Source: Bog-473 sp963840245 | GTDB taxonomy: Bacteria > Actinomycetota > Acidimicrobiia > Acidimicrobiales > RAAP-2 | Assembly: GCA_963840245.1 (NCBI GenBank) | Contig: CAWIYI010000023.1 | Location: 31,113 to 95,112 of the forward strand | Length of the DNA: 64,000 bases | Reading direction: 5' to 3' | Shown here: in pieces, positions 7,981-16,179 of the stretch | Numbering within the stretch: the first letter of the stretch is position 1 | Layout: each line of letters begins with the position of its first letter | Program-made: the position numbers and the translations under genes | The notes under the pieces: model-generated | What the model saw: the letters and a program-made list of their open reading frames with translations, nothing else | Database searches by the model: none | What the model was told of the DNA's origin: nothing

Positions 7981-10344
7981 TCAGCGCAGCTCGACGGGGA
8001 GCGGCTCCGCATGCAGCACCACGAGGCGCCGGGTGGGTCTCGTCAGGGCCACGTAGAGGGTCCGCAACCCCCGCGTCGTGGGGATCGGAGGCCCCTCGCC
8101 AGCAGGCTCGTCGCTCACGGCGGCGACCAGGGAGGGCTCCACGACGATCACCGAGTCGAACTCCAGACCGTTCGTCTCGTCCGCCGGCAGCACCACCAGT
8201 CCCGCTGCCAGGCCGTCGCCCGCCGGGTCGCGTGGATCGATCGGGTCGAGGCCGGCCTCGTCGAGCGCCCTGGTCAGCTCGGGCAACATGACACTGGGCC
8301 CCAGAACGGCGACTCGGCCCGGCGCCACGGCCGCCACCTCCTCGTGGGCCAGGGCGACCAGGGCGCCGGAAAGCCCGGCCCGGCTGGAGGCGACCACCCG
8401 GGGGGCGGAACCTGATTGGCGCACCGGGCGCGGTGGCGCAATGGCGGGAGCGGCCACGGCCAGGACCCGTGCCGCCAGCGCGACGACCTCGGCCGGGGTG
8501 CGGTAGCTCACCGTGAGCTCCACGAGGCGCGGGGGTCGCTGCGGGCTGAGGTGACGCGTGATGTCCTCCCAGCTCGCGGGCGCCCATGGCCCCGTGGCCT
8601 GTGCGATGTCGCCGACCACCGTCATGGAGCCCGACAGGGAGCGGCGGGCCAGCATGCGGAGCTGCATCGGCGAGAGGTCCTGCACCTCGTCCACGACGAT
8701 GTGGCCGAAGGCCCGGATCTCGTCCTCGGAAGAGGTGAGGGGACCGGGTGCCGGGGCCGGCGAGGCCGCCAACCCCTGGGGCCAGAACCCCCCCTCCGAC
8801 GCCGCCCCTTCTTCGTTTCTGTGCGTCCGGACCCGGGCGGGACGGCCGCGCCGGGGACCGAGCAAGGTGCGCGCCTCATCGATGAGCGCGGCGTCGCCGA
8901 CGGTCCACGGCACGGTTTCGAGCGAGGTGCTCCGCGGCCGGTAGAGGCGCTGCACGTCCAAGGCGCTCAGGATCCCCTTGCCGGCGACGTCGAGCAGTGC
9001 CCGCGCCCCGAGCAGGTCGTGCAGGAATTCGTGGGCCGACAGACGGGGCCACATCCGATCGAGCGCTTCGCTGACCTCGGGCACCCGGCGCAGCCGCTGC
9101 GCCAGGTCCTTCTGCTCCTCGGCCGTCGGCGCCTCGTCCGGCTCTTCGATGCCGCTGCGGCCGAGCCTCGCCCGGTACTCGTCCGCCAGCGCGCGCAGGA
9201 CGTGCGACTCCACGAAGCGCCGGCGGGCGTTGTGGGTGCCCGGCCGACGGCGGGCCATGCCGACGATGTCCTCGGTCGTCGCGGCGCGCAACCGCAGCAC
9301 GCCCGCTCCGAAGGGGACCTCGACGTCGTGCCGCAGCGGGCGCTGGCGGGTCCGCACGGCCCGGGTCAGCACCTTGACCATCCGGACGTCGCCCTTCAGC
9401 TTGGCCACCGCGGCATCGTCGACGCCGCGGACTCGCACCTCGGGCACCAGGCCCGAGACGGTCGACAGGCTGACCCCGGTCTCGCCGAGCGAGGGGAGGA
9501 CCTGCTCGATGTAGCGCAGGAACAATGGGTTCGGCCCCACGACCAGCACCCCCTGGCGCTCCAGGGGGAAGCGGTGGGTGTAGAGGAGGTAGGCGGCGCG
9601 GTGGAGGGCCACCGCCGTCTTCCCCGTACCGGGCCCGCCCTGCACGACGAGCACCCCGGCCAACGGCGAGCGGATGATCTCGTCCTGCTCGCGTTGGATG
9701 GTGCCGATGATGTCGCCCATCTGCCCCGTCCGCGCCTGGCCCAGCGCGGAGAGGAGGGCGCCGGGCCCGCCCAGGACCAGCCCGTCGGACAGCAGGCGCT
9801 CCCCGCTGCCGTCCCGCAACTGCGCTCCTCCGGCTCCGGCGGGCGCCATGGAGCCGGCGCGGCCCTCGGGATCGACGAAGTACTCGTCCTCCAGGCCGAG
9901 CACGGCCCGGCCCCGCACGGCCAGGTGGCGGCGGCGCGCCAGTCCCTGCGGGTCGAGCCCGGTGGCCCGGTAGAAGGGTTCGGCGACCGGAGCTCGCCAG
10001 TCGACCACGAGCGGCTCGTGATCCGGGCCCGAGACGGCGAGCCGGCCGATGTGGAAGGACTCGCCCAGGAGCGGGTTCCCGGAGTCGCCGTCGTGCCCGG
10101 GTTCGGGGAGACGGTCGATGCGCCCGAAGTAGAGAGCCTGGTCGCCGATGTCGAGCTGCTCCAAGCGGGCGAGGCTGGTGCGCACCACGATGTCGCGCTC
10201 GGTGCGCGACTGGAACGTGCCGCCCCGGCCCAGGTCGAGAACGCCCTGCAGCATCTGGCGCGCCTCGCCCCGCATGGACTCCAGCCCGTCGTAGGCACGG
10301 TTGAGGAACTCCTGCTCATCCTGCAGATCGGGATGTTCGGGCAC
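7981..10344 (-). CDS. helD: HelD-like RNA polymerase-recycling helicase
   Basis: A 787-residue superfamily 1 ATPase of the HelD group, which in Actinobacteria and Bacillus removes stalled RNA polymerase from DNA. The N-terminal helical arm is at about 1-100. Walker A GGPGTGKT is near 235-242, Walker B is VVDEVQD, and GDIAQAT, SYRTP and the final LYVALTRPTRRL supply helicase motifs III-VI. The central region between motifs is the HelD-specific insertion. GTG at 10344 is chosen because GGAGG lies 10 nt before it; a GTG eight codons upstream reads through that ribosome site. A TAAACT -10 (10382-10387) lies upstream. Confidence 0.9.
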   Translation of the reverse strand: MPEHPDLQDEQEFLNRAYDGLESMRGEARQMLQGVLDLGRGGTFQSRTERDIVVRTSLARLEQLDIGDQALYFGRIDRLPEPGHDGDSGNPLLGESFHIGRLAVSGPDHEPLVVDWRAPVAEPFYRATGLDPQGLARRRHLAVRGRAVLGLEDEYFVDPEGRAGSMAPAGAGGAQLRDGSGERLLSDGLVLGGPGALLSALGQARTGQMGDIIGTIQREQDEIIRSPLAGVLVVQGGPGTGKTAVALHRAAYLLYTHRFPLERQGVLVVGPNPLFLRYIEQVLPSLGETGVSLSTVSGLVPEVRVRGVDDAAVAKLKGDVRMVKVLTRAVRTRQRPLRHDVEVPFGAGVLRLRAATTEDIVGMARRRPGTHNARRRFVESHVLRALADEYRARLGRSGIEEPDEAPTAEEQKDLAQRLRRVPEVSEALDRMWPRLSAHEFLHDLLGARALLDVAGKGILSALDVQRLYRPRSTSLETVPWTVGDAALIDEARTLLGPRRGRPARVRTHRNEEGAASEGGFWPQGLAASPAPAPGPLTSSEDEIRAFGHIVVDEVQDLSPMQLRMLARRSLSGSMTVVGDIAQATGPWAPASWEDITRHLSPQRPPRLVELTVSYRTPAEVVALAARVLAVAAPAIAPPRPVRQSGSAPRVVASSRAGLSGALVALAHEEVAAVAPGRVAVLGPSVMLPELTRALDEAGLDPIDPRDPAGDGLAAGLVVLPADETNGLEFDSVIVVEPSLVAAVSDEPAGEGPPIPTTRGLRTLYVALTRPTRRLVVLHAEPLPVELR

Positions 10345-10426
10345 CTCTCCCCTTCCTCCCCGGCCCACGGGGAAACGGTTCAGTTTAGACGCCCGCCGAC
10401 GCCCGGGCGGCCCGGGTGGCGCCGCA

Positions 10427-10432
10427 TACGAT
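10427..10432 (+). promoter_or_regulatory. -10 element TACGAT upstream of the hemE cluster
   Basis: TACGAT lies 23 bp before the ATG of the first mini-ORF, which has its own AAAGGA ribosome site (10445-10450). This start therefore has a short leader, unlike many others here. A GC-rich palindromic stretch precedes it. It probably drives both mini-ORFs and hemE-hemH-hemY-lnt. Confidence 0.45.
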
Positions 10433-10455
10433 GAGCCCGACCGAAAAGGATTGCC

Positions 10456-10581
10456 ATGCTCACTTCGACCATGAACGACGTTTCCGGCGACAAGGTGACG
10501 TCGGTGCTGGGCGAGGTCGAGGGGACGACCGAGAACCTGCAGCTGAGAGGAGAGGACGTGGTGACCGCATGGCAGGGGTGA
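10456..10581 (+). CDS. 41-residue ORF of unknown function, first of two before hemE
   Basis: A small ORF beginning MLTSTMNDVSGDKV and ending VVTAWQG. It has a good ribosome site (AAAGGA, 5 nt before ATG) and a TACGAT -10 element upstream, so translation is plausible even though no family is recognised. It has no signal peptide or membrane segment and is mostly polar and acidic. Its last 13 bp overlap the second mini-ORF. It could be a leader peptide coupling translation into the heme operon or a genuine microprotein. Confidence 0.45.
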   Translation: MLTSTMNDVSGDKVTSVLGEVEGTTENLQLRGEDVVTAWQG

Positions 10582-10718
10582 ACCGCATGATGGAGGAGGC
10601 CGAGGCCGGCGGTGCCAACGCCGGGCGGGCGATGCGGTTCGACCCGTCGGAGATCGGCGGGAACCGGACGGAGATCTGCCCCCACGGGACGGCCGTCGTC
10701 ATAGAGCCGATCGGGTGA
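10569..10718 (+). CDS. 49-residue ORF of unknown function, coupled to hemE
   Basis: It reads MAGVNRMMEEAEAGG at the start and ends AVVIEPIG. Its TGA overlaps the hemE GTG as GTGA, the coupling pattern used by confirmed genes here, and its start lies inside the preceding mini-ORF. A single Cys and His (ICPHG) are present. No family is recognised. The purine-rich GGAGAGGA upstream is about 13 nt from the ATG, which is rather far. It may be a microprotein or a translational bridge to hemE. Confidence 0.4.
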   Translation: MAGVNRMMEEAEAGGANAGRAMRFDPSEIGGNRTEICPHGTAVVIEPIG

Positions 10719-11773
10719 GTCCGGCGGCAGATGCCCGCACTGAGCTCGTGCGCGCCTGCTTCCGGGAACCGGTGACCCGCACGCCGGTCTGGTTCATGCG
10801 CCAGGCGGGTCGGTCGCTGCCCGAGTACCGGGCGGCCCGCGGTGAGGGCTCCATCCTCTCCGCCATCGGCGACGCCCCCCTGGCGGCCGAGCTCACCATG
10901 CAGCCGGTGCGCCGCTACGGCGTGGATGCCGCCGTTCTCTTCTCCGACATCGTCGTGCCCCTGCACGCCATCGGCTTCGGCGTCGACGTGGAGCAGGGAC
11001 GGGGGCCGGTGGTGGCGCAACCGTTCCGCCACGAGGCCGACCTGGACCGGCTCCGGCCGTTCGAGCCGGCCGCCGATGCGCCCCACGTCGCCGAGACGGT
11101 GGGGTTGGTCCGGCGGGAGTTGGCGGGGTCCGGGGTGGCCCTGATCGGCTTCGCCGGCGCGCCCTTCACCGTGGCCAGCTACGCGGTCGAGGGCGGTCCG
11201 TCGCGCACCTTCGCCAAGGTGAAGGCGCTCATGCACGGGGACCCCGGGCTGTGGCAGCAGCTGACGGACCGGCTCGCCGCCATGGCCGTGGCGTCGCTGC
11301 GGGCGCAGATCGAGGCCGGCGCCCAGGCGGTGCAGCTGTTCGACAGCTGGGCCGGCTCGCTCTCGCCCTCCGAGTACACGCGCTTCGCGCTGCCCGCCAC
11401 CCGGGCCGTCCTCGCCGGCATCGCAGACCTCGGCGTGCCGACCATCCTCTTCGGTGTCGGCACCGGCGAGCTGCTCGGGCTCATGGGCTCTGCCGGATCC
11501 GACGTGGTCGGCGTCGACTGGCGTGTCCCGCTCGACGAGGCGCGCCGGCGCATCGGCGCCGGGCGGGCGCTCCAGGGCAACCTCGACCCCGCGCTGTGCC
11601 TGGCGCCCTGGCCCGTCGTCGCGGAGGCCACCCGGGCCGTCCTCGCCGGCGCGGCGGACGGCACGGGCACGGGCCACGTCTTCAACCTCGGTCACGGCGT
11701 CCTGCCCGAGACGGACCCCGGCATCCTGGCCGCCGTCGTCGAGCTCGTGCACGCCGAGACCGGGCCGGCATGA
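10715..11773 (+). CDS. hemE: Uroporphyrinogen decarboxylase
   Basis: Converts uroporphyrinogen III to coproporphyrinogen III by removing four carboxyl groups. It is cytosolic and cofactor-free. The 352-residue length is normal. The signature FMRQAGRSLPEYR near the N-terminus carries the substrate-binding arginines, and LFSDIVVP carries the catalytic Asp. The TIM-barrel ending includes FNLGHGVLPETDP. The GTG start overlaps the upstream mini-ORF stop, and the 3' end overlaps hemH as ATGA. No Shine-Dalgarno sequence precedes the start, consistent with coupling. Confidence 0.96.
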   Translation: MSPAADARTELVRACFREPVTRTPVWFMRQAGRSLPEYRAARGEGSILSAIGDAPLAAELTMQPVRRYGVDAAVLFSDIVVPLHAIGFGVDVEQGRGPVVAQPFRHEADLDRLRPFEPAADAPHVAETVGLVRRELAGSGVALIGFAGAPFTVASYAVEGGPSRTFAKVKALMHGDPGLWQQLTDRLAAMAVASLRAQIEAGAQAVQLFDSWAGSLSPSEYTRFALPATRAVLAGIADLGVPTILFGVGTGELLGLMGSAGSDVVGVDWRVPLDEARRRIGAGRALQGNLDPALCLAPWPVVAEATRAVLAGAADGTGTGHVFNLGHGVLPETDPGILAAVVELVHAETGPA

Positions 11774-12672
11774 CGACCGGCGTGCTGCTCATGGCGCACG
11801 GGACTCCCGCTCGTACGGACGAGATCGCATCCTTCTACACGCGCATTCGCCGTGGCCGCCCGCCGACGCCCGAGCAGCTGGCCGAGCTGAAGGGACGCTA
11901 CGACGCCATCGGCGGCGTGTCGCCGCTGGCCGTCCGCACCGCGGCGCAGGTCGACGCGGTTCGCGCGGCGCTGCACGCGCGGGAACCGGGCCGCTACGTC
12001 GTGTCCTTCGGCGCCAAGCACACCGACCCCCTCATCGAGGACTCGGCCGCCACCATGGCCGCGGCCGGGCTCGAACGCGTCATCGGCCTCGTCCTCACAC
12101 CCCACGGCTCGTCCCTGGGCTCGCAGGAGTACCTGGACCGCGCCGCTGCGGCGCTCGGGGGCACGCCCTTCGTGCCCGTGCCGCCGTGGTACGCCCAGCC
12201 GTCGCTGGTCGCCCTCCTGGCGGCACGCGTCAGGGACGCGCTCGGCACCGTCGCCGTCGGGGCCAAAGTCGTCTTCACCGCGCACTCGCTGCCGGCGCGC
12301 ATCAGCGAGACCGGCGACACCTATGCCGAGCAGTTGGCCGAGTCGGCTCGCTTGGTGGCGGAGGCCGCCGGGCTCGAGGAGTGGTTCGTCGCCTGGCAGA
12401 GCGCGGGCCGGACCCCCGAGCCGTGGCTCGGGCCCGACGTGCGCGACCTGGTGCGCCAGTTCGCCGCCGACGGCCGCACGGACGCAGTCGTCGTCTGTCC
12501 CATCGGGTTCGTGGCCGACCACCTCGAGGTGCTCTACGACCTCGACGTCGAGCTGGCGGGCGTCGCGGCGGCGAGCGGCCTCGCCTACGCGCGCACCTCG
12601 TCGCTCAACGACGACCCGGTCTTCATCGCCACGCTGACCGATCTCATCGTCGGGGCGGACAGGGCGCCCTGA
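11770..12672 (+). CDS. hemH: Ferrochelatase (probably coproporphyrin type)
   Basis: A 300-residue chelatase with the active-site stretch FTAHSLP (catalytic His), MAHGTP near the N-terminus, the AWQSAG segment and the late GFVADHLEVLYDLD. In Actinobacteria this enzyme usually inserts Fe(II) into coproporphyrin III rather than protoporphyrin IX (family knowledge). A HemQ decarboxylase would then be needed, and none is in the window. No C-terminal iron-sulfur Cys cluster is visible. The ATG overlaps the hemE stop, and hemY follows after one base. Confidence 0.93.
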   Translation: MTTGVLLMAHGTPARTDEIASFYTRIRRGRPPTPEQLAELKGRYDAIGGVSPLAVRTAAQVDAVRAALHAREPGRYVVSFGAKHTDPLIEDSAATMAAAGLERVIGLVLTPHGSSLGSQEYLDRAAAALGGTPFVPVPPWYAQPSLVALLAARVRDALGTVAVGAKVVFTAHSLPARISETGDTYAEQLAESARLVAEAAGLEEWFVAWQSAGRTPEPWLGPDVRDLVRQFAADGRTDAVVVCPIGFVADHLEVLYDLDVELAGVAAASGLAYARTSSLNDDPVFIATLTDLIVGADRAP

Positions 12673-12673
12673 C

Positions 12674-14084
12674 GTGACGGCGCGGCGGGTGGTCGTCGTC
12701 GGGGGCGGCATCAGCGGCCTGACCGCGGCCTGGGAGCTGACCGGTGGGTCCGGGGGCCGGCCCGGCGCACCTACCGTCACGCTGCTCGAGGCCTCGTCGC
12801 GCCTCGGCGGCCCGCTGCAGAGCGAGGAGTTCGGGGGCCGGGTCGTCGATGTAGGTCCCGACGGCTTCCTGGGCCGGCGGCGCGAGGCCGTCGACTTGTG
12901 CCGCGAGGTGGGGCTCGCGGACGCGCTCGTGCCGATCGCCGCCCGCGGCGCGTCGGTGTGGTCGCGTGGCCGCCTGCGCACGTTGCCCGAGGGGCACGCG
13001 CTCGGGATCCCGACTCGGTTCTGGCCCGCGGCCCGCTCCGGCATCCTCGGCGCGCGCGGCGCGCTCGGCCTCGCCCGGGACGCCGTGCTGCCCCGGCCCG
13101 ACACCCGCGGACCGATCGGCGACCGTTCCATCGGCCCCCTCGTGGCGCACAAGCTCGGCCGGCGAGTCGTCGACACGTTGGTCGATCCGCTCATCGGCGG
13201 CATCCACGCCGGCTCGGTGGACGACATGTCGGCCGCGGCCACCTACCCGCCTCTGCTGGCGGCCGCCCAGCGCAGGGGCGGCCTCATGCGAGCGCTGCGC
13301 GCCGAGGTGCCCGCTCCCGACCCCGACGGGCCGCCGCTCTTCTGGTCGCTCGACGGGGGCATGGCGTCGCTCGTACGCGCGCTGGCCACCGGGCTGCGCG
13401 GGCGCGGTGTGGACGTCCGGCTCTCCGCACCGGCCGACCGGCTCGAGCGGGTGCCGGGGGGCTGGACCGTGGGGTCCGGCGCGGACGTCGTCGCCGCGGA
13501 CGCCGTGGTGCTGGCGACGCCGGCGCCGGCGACGGCGAACCTCCTGCGCCACCACGACGACGAGCTGGCCGCGCTGTTGGACGCCATCGACTACGCCTCG
13601 GTCGTGGTGGCGACGTTCCGCGTCGGCGCGGACGACATTCCCTCGACGCTCCACGGGACGGGGTTCCTGGTCCCGCGCCACGGCCCCCACAAGGGACGGG
13701 AACCCTGGGCCGTCACCGCGTGCACCTACCTCGACCGCAAGTGGCCGCAGCTCGAGCGGCCCGGGGAGGTGCTGCTGCGGGCCTCCCTCGGCCGCATCGA
13801 CGACACCCGCGCCGCCGGGTGGAGCGACCGGAGAGGTGGCCGAGCGGGCCTGGGAGGAGTTGGGCGCGCTCATGGGTGTGGGCGGTCAGCCGGCCGACGC
13901 CCTCGTGGTCCGTTTCCCCGGCGCCTTCCCCCAGTACCGGGTGCACCACCTGCTGCGGACAGCCGGCATCGAGGCTGCGCTGGCGCGCCTCGGGGGCGTC
14001 GCCGTGGCCGGTGCGGCGTACCACGGGGTCGGGATCCCCGCCTGCATCGCGAGCGGCCGGGCCGCGGCACACGCGCTCTTGTGA
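12674..14084 (+). CDS. hemY: Copro-/protoporphyrinogen oxidase (frame break near 13829)
   Basis: FAD-dependent oxidase of the porphyrinogen ring, about 469 residues when repaired. The FAD loop GGGISGL is at 10-16, followed by GGPLQSEEF; the middle substrate domain contains DPLIGGIHAG. The final FAD-contact region (AGAAYHGVGIPACIASG) lies in another frame. Reading runs in the GTG-12674 frame to about 13828, then needs removal of one base in CCGG (13828-13831) to give WSDGEVAERAWEEL. The end overlaps lnt as GTGA. With hemE and hemH it supplies the terminal heme steps. The break is probably a consensus error. Confidence 0.9.
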
Positions 14085-15571
14085 GGGACCGGCCGCGCCG
14101 GGGCCGCGTGGCCGCCCCCTCGGTCGCGGCGGGTGTCCTGCTCGCGCTCTCGCTCCCGCCATGGGGTTGGTGGCCTCTCGGGCTCGTGGGCGCCGCGCTC
14201 CTCTATTGGCGCCTGGGCGGGCTCCCGCTGCGGACCCGCATCTGGTCGGGCTGGCTCGCCGGGCTGGGCTGCGATGCCATCGGTCTCTTTTGGGCCCGCG
14301 CCTTCAACTGGTACGGCGCCGTCGTGCTCGTCGTGGTCGAGGCGCTCTTCTTCGCCGCGGCGGCAGCGGCGACACCGCCCCGGCGCGGGCGGGCGCCGGC
14401 CTTCGTGGGCGCCTGCACGCTGGCCGAAGCGATCCGCATGACGTGGCCCTTCGGCGGTCTCCCGCTGGGCGGTGTCTTCCTGGGCCAGGCGCGCGGCCCG
14501 CTGGTCGAGCTGGCCCGGCTCGGCGGCCCCCTCCTCATCACCGCCGGCGTGTGGGCCGGCGGGGTTGCGCTCGCCACCCTGAGCACCGCCATCCGGTCCC
14601 GCCGCAGCCGGCGCGTCGGTGGGCCGTCGGCCGTCGGCGCCGCCGTGATCGCCGCGGCGATCGTCGCCCTGGCCGTCGCGGGCGCGCTCGCGCCTGACGG
14701 TGGTGCGCCCGTCCGCACCGTGCGCGTCGCACTGGTCCAGGGGGGTGGGCAGCGGGGCCTGAGCAAGCAGGAGGTCCCGCCCTCCTCGGTCTACGAGGCA
14801 CAGGTGGCGGCCACGTTCGCCGTGGCCTCCGCCCACCCTCCCCCGCGTCTCGTGCTGTGGCCCGAGGACGTCGTGGCGCTCGACCGGCCGCTGGCGGGCT
14901 CGCCCCAGGCCGCCTATCTGGGCCGCCTGGCCAGGGAGCTCCGCACGACGCTCGTCGTCGGCGTGACCGAGCCGGCCTCGGCCACGAGCTTCCGCAACGA
15001 GGTCGTCGCCTGGGGACCCGGCGGCCACATCGTCGGCGTGTTCGAGAAGGTGCACCGGGTGCCCTTCGGCGAGTACGTGCCGTTGCGCTCCTTCTTCGCC
15101 CACTTCGCCGACCTCTCGGGCGTGCCCGTCGACGCCGTCCCCGGTCGCGGCACCGGCCTGCTGCGCACGCCGGCCGGGGCTCTCGGGCTGTTGGTCTCGT
15201 TCGAGATCTTCTACGCCGGCCGGAGCCACGAGTCGGTGCGGGCCGGAGCCGAGCTGCTCGCCGCGCCGACCAACACCTCGTCCTACAGCACGTCCCAGGT
15301 GCCGGCACAGGAGATGGCCGCCGCGGCCGTGCAGGCCGTCGAGACGGGTCGCGATCTCGTCCAGGCCGCTCCGACGGGGTTCAGCGCCGTGGTCACGCAA
15401 CGCGGCGTCGTCGTCCAGCGCAGCACGCTCGGCCGGCGCCAGGTGCTGTTCGCCACCGTCGCCCTCCGGCGCGGCATGACCCCCTACGACCACTGGGGAG
15501 ATCTCCCGGTGCTGCTCCTCTCCGCGCTGGCGCTCGTCGCCGGCTGGGTCCGCCAGCTCCGCTACTCGTAG
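14081..15571 (+). CDS. lnt: Apolipoprotein N-acyltransferase-like protein lacking the catalytic Cys
   Basis: A 496-residue membrane protein with several N-terminal helices (first 200 residues), then a carbon-nitrogen hydrolase (nitrilase) domain. The order and motifs match Lnt: catalytic Glu in WPEDVV, catalytic Lys in FEKVHRVPFGEY, and YSTSQVPAQEM near the end. At the nucleophile position, where Lnt proteins have a Cys followed by Tyr/Phe-Glu, this protein reads LLVSFEIFY, with TCG coding Ser. Cys387 is essential in E. coli Lnt, so lipoprotein N-acylation is uncertain; it may be a divergent transferase or inactive. The start overlaps the hemY stop. Confidence 0.8.
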   Translation: MRDRPRRGRVAAPSVAAGVLLALSLPPWGWWPLGLVGAALLYWRLGGLPLRTRIWSGWLAGLGCDAIGLFWARAFNWYGAVVLVVVEALFFAAAAAATPPRRGRAPAFVGACTLAEAIRMTWPFGGLPLGGVFLGQARGPLVELARLGGPLLITAGVWAGGVALATLSTAIRSRRSRRVGGPSAVGAAVIAAAIVALAVAGALAPDGGAPVRTVRVALVQGGGQRGLSKQEVPPSSVYEAQVAATFAVASAHPPPRLVLWPEDVVALDRPLAGSPQAAYLGRLARELRTTLVVGVTEPASATSFRNEVVAWGPGGHIVGVFEKVHRVPFGEYVPLRSFFAHFADLSGVPVDAVPGRGTGLLRTPAGALGLLVSFEIFYAGRSHESVRAGAELLAAPTNTSSYSTSQVPAQEMAAAAVQAVETGRDLVQAAPTGFSAVVTQRGVVVQRSTLGRRQVLFATVALRRGMTPYDHWGDLPVLLLSALALVAGWVRQLRYS

Positions 15572-16071
15572 TACCCCGAGTGGATGTAGACGCACGGCAC
15601 ACCGGCCGCCACGTACATGGCGTGGTTGGACGGATCGTCCTCGAAGGCGAGCCGCAGGTCGAATCCGTGGACGCGCAGATCGTCCACCACCGACTGCTTG
15701 AACTCGGTGACCTGGGCGTAGTCCCCGCGCGAGCGCATGACCAGGAGGTCCCAGCGCAGCCCGTAGCGCTTGAGCCAGGCCAGCGTCTGCGGGTGCACGC
15801 GGTGGGGCCGGCCCGTGAGCAGGATCACGGCGAGCGAGGGGTCGAGCAGCTCGAGCAACCGGGCGATCTCCTCGATCACGGGGTCGTCGCCGCAGGCCTC
15901 GAAGAAGGACGTCCAATCCCGCCGTCCCCGCTCGATGAAGTGCTGCCGGCCGGCGGCGTCGGAGAGGACACCGTCGATGTCGAAGATGACGGCCGGCCCT
16001 CCGGGGTGGGGTCCGTCGTCGACGCGCCAGGTCCAGTTGCTGCGGTCTCCCTCTGGCCTGGTGCCGGGCAC
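15562..16071 (-). CDS. HAD-superfamily phosphatase, polynucleotide-kinase 3'-phosphatase-like
   Basis: A 169-residue HAD hydrolase. The DxD nucleophile motif is FDIDGVLSD, the motif II Thr is in LLTGRP, a Lys follows in EFKQSVVDDL, and the acidic motif is AFEDDPSNHAMY. The layout resembles the phosphatase half of T4 polynucleotide kinase and related nucleotide/nucleic-acid phosphatases, but the substrate cannot be assigned. The start GTG has TAGGCT 8 nt upstream and no Shine-Dalgarno sequence. It is convergent with lnt (10-bp overlap) and divergent from the MprF-like gene. Confidence 0.8.
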   Translation of the reverse strand: MPGTRPEGDRSNWTWRVDDGPHPGGPAVIFDIDGVLSDAAGRQHFIERGRRDWTSFFEACGDDPVIEEIARLLELLDPSLAVILLTGRPHRVHPQTLAWLKRYGLRWDLLVMRSRGDYAQVTEFKQSVVDDLRVHGFDLRLAFEDDPSNHAMYVAAGVPCVYIHSGYYE

Positions 16072-16079
16072 GAAGGAGC

Positions 16080-16085
16080 AGCCTA
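16080..16085 (-). promoter_or_regulatory. -10 element TAGGCT, leaderless HAD phosphatase promoter
   Basis: On the minus strand TAGGCT is followed by 8 nt and the GTG start. The spacer GCTCCTTC is almost the same as that before the DksA-like gene at 52895 (GCTCGTTC). Assigned from position and motif only. Confidence 0.45.
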
Positions 16086-16179
16086 ACGGGGGTGCTCCGC
16101 ATCCCCCGGAAGGGCGATTCCACCGATCCACCGAAACTGCGGAGGGATCGCGGGCCGAAGGTGACACCATGGACGAGGA

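Noticed and set aside
12674..15571. 965-residue hemY-lnt fusion protein
   Set aside because: The middle (about 13830-14080) is out-of-frame hemY. After one indel is corrected, hemY stops at 14084 and lnt begins at 14081.
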